Shown here one piece after another: positions 14,573-20,758 of a stretch of DNA of 20,758 bases (positions are counted from its first letter, which is position 1; every line of letters begins with the position of its first letter). Source of the stretch: DASPMP01 sp035758925 (GTDB lineage: Bacteria > Gemmatimonadota > Gemmatimonadetes > Gemmatimonadales > Gemmatimonadaceae); the NCBI GenBank assembly GCA_035758925.1, contig DASTVV010000044.1, forward strand, positions 1 through 20,758. Direction: 5' to 3'. Under the pieces are notes generated by a model, which ran no database searches, had not been told where the DNA came from, and worked only from the letters and a program-made list of their open reading frames with translations. Made by a program: the position numbers and the translations under genes.

Positions 14573-17443
14573 TTGGAACTCGCGAACGATCGGCCACACC
14601 GTCAGACGGACCAGCGACGCCGTGAGTACTCGTCGGCTGGCGGCGCTGCGGCGAGCGGCGCCTCCGGAGGCTTCGCGGGCTCCGCCGCGCAGGCGATCGC
14701 CACCAGCGCGATCCCGAATCGGAGCCTGGCCTCGGAGCGCGACAAGCAGGTACTGCGCACGTTCGCGCGGCGCATCGATGCGACGGACGCCGGCGCCCAC
14801 AACAACCTCGGCGTCCTCTACTACAACAAGGGGATGTACGAGGAAGCGGTGGCGGCGTTCATGCGCGCGCTGGAACTCGACCCGCGCATGCAGGTGGCGC
14901 AACGCAACCTCGAGATCGCGTACCTCAACAGCGGTGCGGCGGACAGTCGCATCGTCCAGCTGCAGGAGCACCTCCGGCACAGTCCCAGCGATCGCGAGGC
15001 GCGCTGGGAGCTGGGGCGGACGTTCGTGCTCCTGGGCCGCCACAGCGACGCGATCGCCGAGTTCACCGAGCTGCTCAAGTACCACCCGCGTGACCTCGGC
15101 GCGCTGATTCAGCTGGGACAGGCCGTGAAGGCGGTGGGCGACATCGAGGTCGCGCAGCGCTGGCTGGAACAGGCGCTGGCCGTCGATCCCGAGAGCTCGC
15201 TCGTGCACTTCTATCTCGGAGAGATCGCCTACAATCGCGGCCTCAGCGAGGCAGCGCTCGAGCGCCTGGAGCGGGCCATCGAGCTCAACCCGCAGAACCA
15301 CGAAGCGCTGTACCTCCTGGGCTTCGTGCTGGGCGACGCCGGGCGTCACGAGGAGGCGCGCGAGGTCACCAGACGCGCGGTCAGCCTGAACCCGTCGCTG
15401 TCGCGCGCGCACGCGAATCTCGCCATCTCGCAGCCCGCGGCGGACCAGTACGTCGAAAAGGCACGCCGCGAGTCGCAGCGCCTCGTGCAGATGGAGGTCA
15501 CCGAGGAAACACAGCTCACGCACTACAACCTCGGTCTGGCCTTCCGGAAGAAGGGCTACCACGTCGAAGCCCTGGGCGAGTATCGGTTGGCGCTGCAGCG
15601 CGGCGAGGATCGCGACCTCACCGAGCAGGCGATGGCCGAGGTGCACCTGCTGCGGCGCGACACGGAGGCGGCGCTGGCGCTGTACGACGCGCTGCTCCAG
15701 CGTCAGCCGCAGAGTCCCAAACTGTGGAACGAACGTGGCGTGGCGCTGCACCAGGCGGGCCACTATGTCGAGGCGACGGAGAGCTACCGTCGCGCGATCG
15801 AGTGCGAGTCCGGCTACTCGCTCGCGCTCAACAACCTCGGCGTCGCGCTGTACCACGCCGGCCAGCCGGAGCCGGCCATCGACGCCTTCCGTCGCGCGCT
15901 CGAGGCGCAGCCGGCGTTCGCGAAGGCGCGCCTGAACCAGGCGCTGCTGCTGTTCAAGGGAAAGCGCATGCAGCTGGCGCTCGAGGCGTATCGCAAGGTG
16001 CTCGCGGTGGACGCCGAGCAGCCGGTGGCGTGGAACGGCGTGGGACTGGTGCTGGCCGAGCTGCGCAAGTTCGCGGACGCCCGGAATGCGTTCGCGCGCG
16101 CCATCCAGACGCGCCCCGACTTCGCCGAAGCGCACTACAACCTGAGCTTCACGCTCTCGAACCTTGGCGACTTCGAGGGGGCGCTGCGCGAGACGAGGCG
16201 CGCGCTCGAGCTCGATCCGTACTACGTCGCGCAGAAGTTCGAGCTCGCCATCGATCTGCAGCACGAGGACCCCAACCTCACCATCCAGCCCGACCTCGGG
16301 TCGGAAAAGCGCGCGGACGAAGCGATCGAGGACTTCTCGTTCGATCCGCGCGTGCTGGACTCGCTGTTCCGCGACCTGGCGACGCCACGGCAGACGCGGC
16401 GGTCATCCGTGACGGCGGCGCTGGCGGCCGAAGCGGACCCGTTCGCGATGGCCGCGGACTTCCTGTCCAAGGGTTTCTTCGACCGCGCGCAGGTCGAGGC
16501 GACGCGCGCGCTGGGCCGCGGCGGCGACCCCGCGCGCGGTGCGGCGCTGCTGGGCGATATCTTCGCGAAGCAGGGCCTGTGGGGCGAGGCGCTCGAGCGT
16601 TACCGCGAAGCGCGACAGGTGTCACCCGATTATGCGGCCGCCATGAACGGCGAGGCCACGGCGCTGCTGCGGCTGGGCCGCGCCCTCGAGGCGCGGCTCA
16701 TCACCGAGTCCGTGCTGCAGCGCACGCCGGGCGACATCGAGACGCTGATGCTCGCGGCGGCGGTGCGCGGCGAGGCGGGCGATCCCGGGGCGGCGCTGGC
16801 GGCGCTCGAGACGGCGCGGCGAGTGGCACCCATGCGTGCCGACGTCCACAAACACATCGGCGACGTCGCGCGCAGGCTCGGCGACAATGAAGGGGCGATC
16901 GCCGCATATCGCAACGCGCTGGCGCTCGACCCGCTGTACGCGGTCGTGCGGTTTCAGCTCGCGCTCGTGCTGATGGACCGTCAGGCGTGGCGGGACGCGG
17001 AAGACGAGCTGACCGCGGCCCTGGACGCGGTCCCGACCTACGGCGAGGCGACACTGACACTGGCTGGCCTGCGGCTGCGACTCGCGCGGCCGGGGCAGGC
17101 CATGCCCCTGCTGATCGAGCTGCTGCAGCGGGATCCCTACCACTTCGATGCACTCATCAAGCTCGGAGAGACGCTGCTCGCGCTTGGCCGCAAGGAAGAT
17201 GCGGTGGCTGCCTTCAGGCGCGTCCTGCGCTTCGATCCGCGCCACGTCGGCGCGCTGTATCACGAGGGCGCGTTGATGGCCGAGCAGCACCGCTACCGCG
17301 ACGCCATCGATCGGTGGCGTCAGGTGATCGAGATCGCGCCGTCCGACGACTTCGCGCGCCGCGCTCGCCGCGAGATTCGCACGGCGGCAGACCTGGAACG
17401 CATTTTCGCGCGCAACGGCGCGGTTGCGACGGAGGGGCGCTGA
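14573..17443 (+). CDS. Large tetratricopeptide-repeat scaffold protein
   Basis: This soluble protein of about 956 aa consists almost wholly of TPR units. Typical 34-residue helical hairpins (consensus A/G at positions 8 and 20, then LxLDP) can be read at about 73-106, 175-276, 315-552 and 655-924, perhaps 18-20 repeats in all. Two TPR blocks are separated by a less regular segment at about 553-622. The first 70 residues are low-complexity Ala/Gly/Ser, and no signal peptide or membrane helix is seen. The frame opens just after the cheC stop, and the only early initiation codon is a TTG at 14573 without a clear Shine-Dalgarno, so the start is uncertain. TPR arrays bind peptides and assemble complexes. 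Position between cheC and the roadblock/Mgl genes suggests a scaffold for that pathway. Confidence 0.85.
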   Translation: MELANDRPHRQTDQRRREYSSAGGAAASGASGGFAGSAAQAIATSAIPNRSLASERDKQVLRTFARRIDATDAGAHNNLGVLYYNKGMYEEAVAAFMRALELDPRMQVAQRNLEIAYLNSGAADSRIVQLQEHLRHSPSDREARWELGRTFVLLGRHSDAIAEFTELLKYHPRDLGALIQLGQAVKAVGDIEVAQRWLEQALAVDPESSLVHFYLGEIAYNRGLSEAALERLERAIELNPQNHEALYLLGFVLGDAGRHEEAREVTRRAVSLNPSLSRAHANLAISQPAADQYVEKARRESQRLVQMEVTEETQLTHYNLGLAFRKKGYHVEALGEYRLALQRGEDRDLTEQAMAEVHLLRRDTEAALALYDALLQRQPQSPKLWNERGVALHQAGHYVEATESYRRAIECESGYSLALNNLGVALYHAGQPEPAIDAFRRALEAQPAFAKARLNQALLLFKGKRMQLALEAYRKVLAVDAEQPVAWNGVGLVLAELRKFADARNAFARAIQTRPDFAEAHYNLSFTLSNLGDFEGALRETRRALELDPYYVAQKFELAIDLQHEDPNLTIQPDLGSEKRADEAIEDFSFDPRVLDSLFRDLATPRQTRRSSVTAALAAEADPFAMAADFLSKGFFDRAQVEATRALGRGGDPARGAALLGDIFAKQGLWGEALERYREARQVSPDYAAAMNGEATALLRLGRALEARLITESVLQRTPGDIETLMLAAAVRGEAGDPGAALAALETARRVAPMRADVHKHIGDVARRLGDNEGAIAAYRNALALDPLYAVVRFQLALVLMDRQAWRDAEDELTAALDAVPTYGEATLTLAGLRLRLARPGQAMPLLIELLQRDPYHFDALIKLGETLLALGRKEDAVAAFRRVLRFDPRHVGALYHEGALMAEQHRYRDAIDRWRQVIEIAPSDDFARRARREIRTAADLERIFARNGAVATEGR
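17431..17437 (+). promoter_or_regulatory. Shine-Dalgarno for the DUF4388 gene
   Basis: GGAGGGG lies 9 nt before the ATG at 17447, at the very end of the TPR gene. It is strong, and marks independent initiation at the entry to the DUF4388/roadblock/mgl part of the operon. Confidence 0.6.
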
Positions 17444-17446
17444 TCC

Positions 17447-18301
17447 ATGCCGATTGAAGGACCCCTTCGCGAGCTCGGAATCCACGACGTCTTCCAGCTG
17501 CTCGATCTCAGCAGGAAGACCGGTATGCTTCGCGTGACGTCGCAGCTGCGCGACGACGAGGGCGTCGTGTATTTCGACGTCGGTCGCGTCGTGCACGCCA
17601 GCATCCGGAGCAAACCCTGGCCGGAGGACAGCGCGCCGGTCAGCCCGCGCGAGCGGCAGCGCAAGCTGCGGCGCCAGATCGAAGCCACCGTCTTCGAGCT
17701 GATGTCGTGGCGCGAGGGGTTCTTCTCGTTCGAGGAGCGCGCGCTCACCGACATTCCGCGCGATCCCGACGTGAAGGTCTCCACGGAGTCGCTGCTCATG
17801 GAGGGCGCGCGCCGCATCGACGAGTGGTCGCGGATCGCCGACAAGGTGCCGAGCCTCGCGGTCGTTCCGGTCCTTGCGCCGCTCGCCGAAGACCACGAGA
17901 CACAGCTCGAGCTCCTGCCGCACGAGTGGGAGGTGCTCACCATGATCGACGGTGAACGCGACCTGCGCGCGATCTCCGCGGCACTGGGACGCCCGGACTT
18001 CGAGGTCGCGAAAGTCGCGTACGGCCTGGTCACGACCGGCGTCGTCGAGATGCGTCGCCCCGTGCACAAGACACCCGCGCACATCGTGGCCATCACTGGC
18101 GAGGCCGTGCACAAGCAGGCGATGTCCGAGATGGTGCTTGGGTTCACGGCGGTGCGTTCGGGCAACCTGACGGCCGCGCGCGCGGCATTCGACCGCTTTC
18201 TCCAGCTCGCGCCACTCGATCCCGCGGCCGCGCGAGTTCGCTCGGCGCTCGAAGGCGTGAACCGCCTCCTCGCCGCCATGGAGGCGCCGGTCAATGGCTG
18301 A
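17447..18301 (+). CDS. DUF4388 domain-containing protein
   Basis: This 284-aa cytoplasmic protein opens with the DUF4388 (PatA N-terminal-like) pattern GPLRELGIHDVFQLLDLSRKTGMLRV (residues 5-30), then a GVVYFDVGRVVHA strand pair and an EGFFSFEE segment. These are typical of this signalling-associated domain (about 1-130), which is common in bacteria with many two-component and gliding genes. Residues about 150-205 resemble the winged-helix-like module often following DUF4388 (LLPHEWEVLTMIDGERDL and VAYGLVTTGVVEM). The last 60 residues look like one TPR-like helical hairpin. The biochemical function of DUF4388 is not established; here it is probably an adaptor between TPR and roadblock proteins. 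The stop overlaps the next gene by 8 nt. Confidence 0.85.
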   Translation: MPIEGPLRELGIHDVFQLLDLSRKTGMLRVTSQLRDDEGVVYFDVGRVVHASIRSKPWPEDSAPVSPRERQRKLRRQIEATVFELMSWREGFFSFEERALTDIPRDPDVKVSTESLLMEGARRIDEWSRIADKVPSLAVVPVLAPLAEDHETQLELLPHEWEVLTMIDGERDLRAISAALGRPDFEVAKVAYGLVTTGVVEMRRPVHKTPAHIVAITGEAVHKQAMSEMVLGFTAVRSGNLTAARAAFDRFLQLAPLDPAAARVRSALEGVNRLLAAMEAPVNG

Positions 18302-19121
18302 CCAGGTCCACCTCTGGAGCGACGAGCTGGCTCGCGATCCGTCGAGCCTGGTCTTCCTGCCACTCGCGGAGACGCTGCGCAGGAACGGCCAGCTGGATCT
18401 CGCGCGCAAGGTCGCGATCCGTGGCCTCGAACGACACCCGCACAACGCCGATGCCCATGACCAGCTGGCGCGCATCCAGGCGGACCTCGGCCAGCTGGAG
18501 TCGGCATTCGACGAGTGGGACATGGTGCTGCGTCTCGTGCCCGGCCACCTCGGGGCCATCAAGGGGATGGCGTTCGTGCGCTTCCAGCAGGGCAAGCTGG
18601 ATGACGCCGAGCGTCTTCTGATGCAGGTGCAGGAGGACGGCGAGCATGACGAGGAGGACGACATCTCCGCCGCCATCGCGACCGTCCGGCGCAGCAGCGG
18701 CGCGAGCGTCGCCCAGGTGCCCGCCGAGCTACCGTCCGATCCCCACCTGCTGTTCGGCGACATCCTCGCCGCGGACCAGGCGGCGATCATGCTCGACAAG
18801 GACGGACTGGTCCTCGCGGGCGCGTACTACACGCGGGACGGACGGAACGTCGCGCAGGACATCGGCGCCGGGCTGTCGGGCGTGTCCGACGAAGCGCTCC
18901 GCGCCACGAAGCACATCGGCATCGGAGCGTGGCGCTCGGTGTTGTTCGAGACCGAAGCCGCCACCGTGACGCTCGCGCCGGCGCCGTCCGACGGACCCGC
19001 CGCGGGCGGCCTGATGGTCGTTGCCGTCGCGCCCGCCACTCCACTCGGACAACTCCGCCGCCTCATGGACCGCTGCGTCAGCCGCGCCTTGGCCTGGCTG
19101 GGAGGCGCGACGCACGCATGA
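18294..19121 (+). CDS. TPR-roadblock/LC7 fusion protein
   Basis: This 275-aa protein has two parts. Residues about 10-115 form TPR-like helices (PLAETLRRNGQLDLARKVAIRGL, then DAHDQLARIQADLGQLESAFDEW). An acidic linker (115-125) and a Pro/Ala linker lead to a C-terminal roadblock/LC7-type domain at about 152-270, recognised by AAIMLDKDGLVLAGAYY, DEALRATKHIGIG and the terminal helix after GGLMVVAVAP. Roadblock domains dimerise and regulate small GTPases, as MglB does for MglA. GGAGG at 18280-18284 precedes the ATG by 9 nt. The gene overlaps both neighbours. It is one of three roadblock proteins encoded before mglA; the roadblock call is from pattern only and a little less certain than for the next two. 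Confidence 0.75.
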   Translation: MADQVHLWSDELARDPSSLVFLPLAETLRRNGQLDLARKVAIRGLERHPHNADAHDQLARIQADLGQLESAFDEWDMVLRLVPGHLGAIKGMAFVRFQQGKLDDAERLLMQVQEDGEHDEEDDISAAIATVRRSSGASVAQVPAELPSDPHLLFGDILAADQAAIMLDKDGLVLAGAYYTRDGRNVAQDIGAGLSGVSDEALRATKHIGIGAWRSVLFETEAATVTLAPAPSDGPAAGGLMVVAVAPATPLGQLRRLMDRCVSRALAWLGGATHA

Positions 19122-19465
19122 GCTCTCCCTTCGCGGCGGTGCTCGATGCGCTGATTCGCCAGCGCGGCGTGCGTGGCAGTCTGGTCGTCAGCGCCAACGA
19201 CGGCATCGTCATCGACTCGAACCTGCAGTTCGGGCAGGCCGGCGATCGCATCGCCGCGCTGGCCGCGTCGCTGTATCGCAAGGCGCGCAAGTCGGCGGCG
19301 GCCGCGGGGCTCGGCGCGACGGGCTTCATGCAGCTGGAGGCGGAGGAAGGGCGGATCTGCGCACTCGGCGGCGATGAAATTCTCCTCGTCGTCGTCGCCG
19401 AACCAACCGCCAACATCGGGCTCATTCGCGTGGAGCTGCTGCACTCGGCGGAGACGCTGTCATGA
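19118..19465 (+). CDS. Roadblock/LC7 domain protein
   Basis: This small 115-aa protein is a single roadblock/LC7 domain: helix FAAVLDALIRQRGVRG, strand pair SLVVSANDGIVIDSN, long central helix RIAALAASLYRKARKSAAAA, then FMQLEAEEGRICALGGDEILLVVVAEP and a final helix start IGLIRVELLHS. Its start overlaps the TPR-roadblock stop as ATGA and its own stop overlaps the next gene as ATGA, so translation is tightly coupled. It could pair with itself or with either neighbouring roadblock protein, and it may act as GTPase-activating or GTPase-tethering partner of the MglA encoded two genes downstream. Confidence 0.85.
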   Translation: MSSPFAAVLDALIRQRGVRGSLVVSANDGIVIDSNLQFGQAGDRIAALAASLYRKARKSAAAAGLGATGFMQLEAEEGRICALGGDEILLVVVAEPTANIGLIRVELLHSAETLS

Positions 19466-19941
19466 TCAAGGTCACCGTCGAGCCGTGGATCGAGCCGCCG
19501 TTGCGGCGCTTCGTGGAGGACTCGGGCGTCTCCCTCGCGCTGCTGCTGCATCCCAGTGGCCAGGTCTTCGCGCAATACGGGTTCTCGCGCGCGATGGACA
19601 TCATGTCCGCGTGCGCGCTCGCCGCGGCCATTCAGGTGTCGTCGGCCGAGCTGGGACGGATGTTGGACGGCCGCCCGTTCTCGGAGTTGCACCATGCGGG
19701 AAAGGAGCGCCAGGTCTTTCTGTCCGAGGCACAAACGCGTCGCGGCCCCTACATTTTTCTGGCGGTATTCGACGAAGGAAGCTCGCTCGGCCTGGTCCGT
19801 GTGTACTTCGACGAATTCAGAACCAACCTCGCGAACGCCGCTCCCGCCCTCGTGCCCGTCGATTCATCCCGGCCGATGCTCAACGAAAACTTCGAACGGG
19901 AATTGAATCGCAACCTCGCCGCACTGTTCGGACGGGCCTGA
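19462..19941 (+). CDS. mglB: MglB-like roadblock protein
   Basis: This 159-aa roadblock/LC7 protein has, to my knowledge, the same length as Myxococcus MglB. It shares the late segment AVFDEGSSLGLVRVYFDEFR (101-120), matching the MglB pattern of VIFD, then SLGLVRLR and a helix. A C-terminal tail ends NFERELNRNLAALF, resembling the acidic/helical MglB tail that contacts MglA. It lies directly upstream of mglA, with stop and start sharing one base (TGATG), reproducing the mglBA order. MglB homodimers act as GAP and nucleotide-exchange partners for MglA at a cell pole. GGAG at 19450-19453 is 8 nt before the ATG. N-terminal similarity to MglB is weak, so orthology is inferred from position and C-terminal motifs. 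Confidence 0.78.
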   Translation: MIKVTVEPWIEPPLRRFVEDSGVSLALLLHPSGQVFAQYGFSRAMDIMSACALAAAIQVSSAELGRMLDGRPFSELHHAGKERQVFLSEAQTRRGPYIFLAVFDEGSSLGLVRVYFDEFRTNLANAAPALVPVDSSRPMLNENFERELNRNLAALFGRA

Positions 19942-20540
19942 TGTCGCTAGTCAACTACCAGACCCGCGAGATCACGTGCAAGATCGTCTACTACGGACCT
20001 GGGCGTTCGGGGAAGACGACGAACCTGCACTACATCTATGGGCAGGTGCCCGAGGATCGAAAGGGAAGGATGGTCTCGCTGGCCACGCAGACCGATCGCA
20101 CCCTGTTCTTCGATTTTCTTCCGCTCGATCTCGGCAGCATCTCGGGTTTCACGACGCGATTCCAGCTGTACACGGTACCCGGGCAGGTCTACTACCAGGC
20201 CACCCGGAAGCTGGTGCTCCAGGGCGCGGACGGCGTGGTGTTCGTGGCCGACAGCCAGGCGCGGCAGCTTCAGGAGAACATCGAGAGTTTCCAGGACCTG
20301 CATCAGAATCTCGCCGAACAGGCTGTCGATCCGCGCGCCATCCCGCTGGTCATTCAATACAACAAGCAGGACCTCCCCAAGGATCTGATTCTCACCACCG
20401 CCGAGCTGCAGGACGCGATCAATTTTCGCGGCGTGCCCGACTTCTCGGGCGACGCATTGCATGGCCCGGGCGTGTTCGAGACGCTGCGCGGGATCTCGGA
20501 GCTCGTCCTGAAGCGCCTCAGTTCGGGCTCGGCGCGTTGA
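19941..20540 (+). CDS. mglA: MglA-type Ras-like GTPase
   Basis: This 199-aa small GTPase closely follows Myxococcus MglA: start MSLVNYQTREITCKIVYYG, P-loop GPGRSGKTT (19-27), switch I region ETDRTLFFDF-like segment TDRTLFFDFLPL with Arg53 and Thr54, switch II LYTVPGQVYYQATRKLVLQG with Gln82, GVVFVADSQ, base-recognition NKQD (141-144) and a C-terminal GVFETLRGISELVL helix. The intrinsic arginine-finger position (Arg53) and catalytic glutamine (Gln82) are kept, so it should be active with an MglB partner. MglA-GTP marks the leading pole and switches polarity for gliding or type IV pilus motility. Start at 19941, one base shared with the mglB stop. The preceding frame is open to 19173, but that is only an overlap with mglB. 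Confidence 0.95.
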   Translation: MSLVNYQTREITCKIVYYGPGRSGKTTNLHYIYGQVPEDRKGRMVSLATQTDRTLFFDFLPLDLGSISGFTTRFQLYTVPGQVYYQATRKLVLQGADGVVFVADSQARQLQENIESFQDLHQNLAEQAVDPRAIPLVIQYNKQDLPKDLILTTAELQDAINFRGVPDFSGDALHGPGVFETLRGISELVLKRLSSGSAR

Positions 20541-20550
20541 GCATGCCGCG

Positions 20551-20758
20551 ATGCAAGTAGACGCCCGACACCGCTTCGAGAACTTCGTCACCGGCTCGGC
20601 GAACCGCCTGGCCGTTGCCGCCGCGCACGCGGTTGCCGAGCAGCCGGGTCTGACGTACAACCCGCTGTTCATCTACAGCGGCTCCGGCCTCGGCAAGACG
20701 CACCTGATCAGCGCGATCGGCAACCTCGTCCAGCAGAAGCAGCCCAACGCGACCGTCG
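20551..20758 (+). CDS. DnaA-type AAA+ ATPase, N-terminal part, cut by window end
   Basis: From the ATG at 20551 the frame is open to the right edge (69 codons seen). It reads RHRFENFVTGSANRLAVAAA, then LTYNPLFIYSGSGLGKTHL with Walker A at 44-52 and AIGNLV. This is the start of DnaA domain III, the AAA+ ATPase domain, reached within 10 residues of the start codon. True DnaA has domains I and II (over 80 residues) before this point; these are absent. It could be a DnaA/Hda-like regulator or a larger DnaA-AAA fusion. The N-terminal AAA+ identification is solid, but the full architecture, C-terminal DNA-binding domain and role lie outside the window. It follows mglA by 10 nt, so it is probably in the same operon. 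Confidence 0.85.
   Translation, partial: MQVDARHRFENFVTGSANRLAVAAAHAVAEQPGLTYNPLFIYSGSGLGKTHLISAIGNLVQQKQPNATV

Noticed and set aside
13928..16264. 778-codon open frame on the - strand
   Set aside because: It mirrors cheC and the TPR gene, is low-complexity Arg/Leu/Glu-rich and matches no family; the + strand genes have clear motifs.
16622..18799. 725-codon open frame on the - strand
   Set aside because: It spans parts of three real + strand genes with strong motifs and overlap-coupled junctions, so it is an antisense shadow.
19173..19940. Upstream N-terminal extension of MglA
   Set aside because: It is the out-of-frame reading of the two roadblock genes; MglA proteins start at the MSxVNY-type sequence found at 19941.

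Overview
The window is one dense block of 22 genes, all on the + strand, in high-GC DNA with strong GC bias at third codon positions. No gap between genes exceeds about 18 nt, and most junctions are ATGA/GTGA-type overlaps or short overlaps. I found no tRNA, rRNA, CRISPR array, insertion sequence or convincing terminator, and no gene-free stretch over 300 nt. The gene mix (folP-cdaA, a DUF2723 membrane protein, an eukaryote-like IleRS2, a chemosensory set next to TPR/DUF4388/roadblock/MglA genes) suggests a deep-branching Gram-negative bacterium. My best guess is Gemmatimonadota, with Myxococcota or a relative as the alternative; this is inference from gene content, not a database result.

Region 1 (1-4739): the 3' part of dihydropteroate synthase (folP), the diadenylate cyclase cdaA (c-di-AMP), a DUF2723 GT-C-like membrane protein, the PLP-binding protein YggS and a DivIVA-domain coiled-coil protein.

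Region 2 (4736-11408): purine nucleoside phosphorylase, isoleucyl-tRNA synthetase (ileS), a TraR/DksA zinc-finger protein, two consecutive signal peptidase II genes (lspA) and an RluD-family pseudouridine synthase. Apart from the extra pnp and the second lspA, the order yggS-divIVA-ileS-dksA-like-lspA-rluD matches the Bacillus ylmE...divIVA-ileS-ylyA-lspA-ylyB neighbourhood. IleRS carries a permuted HIGH motif (Gly-Ile-His-His) and an in-frame insertion encoded by a palindromic array of degenerate 7-nt repeats.

Region 3 (11383-20758): a signalling block. cheW, cheY, cheA (without a P2 domain) and cheC are followed by a 956-aa TPR protein, a DUF4388 protein, a TPR-roadblock fusion, a stand-alone roadblock protein, an MglB-like roadblock protein and a Ras-like MglA GTPase. 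The last gene runs off the right edge and is a DnaA-type AAA+ ATPase that starts directly at its ATPase domain. The simplest reading is a two-component chemosensory pathway feeding a MglA/MglB polarity switch, comparable to Frz-Mgl in Myxococcus, with extra scaffold proteins and a DnaA-like ATPase. No receptor (MCP), CheR or CheB lies in the window, so the input and output are unknown. This block is the best candidate for an undescribed system.
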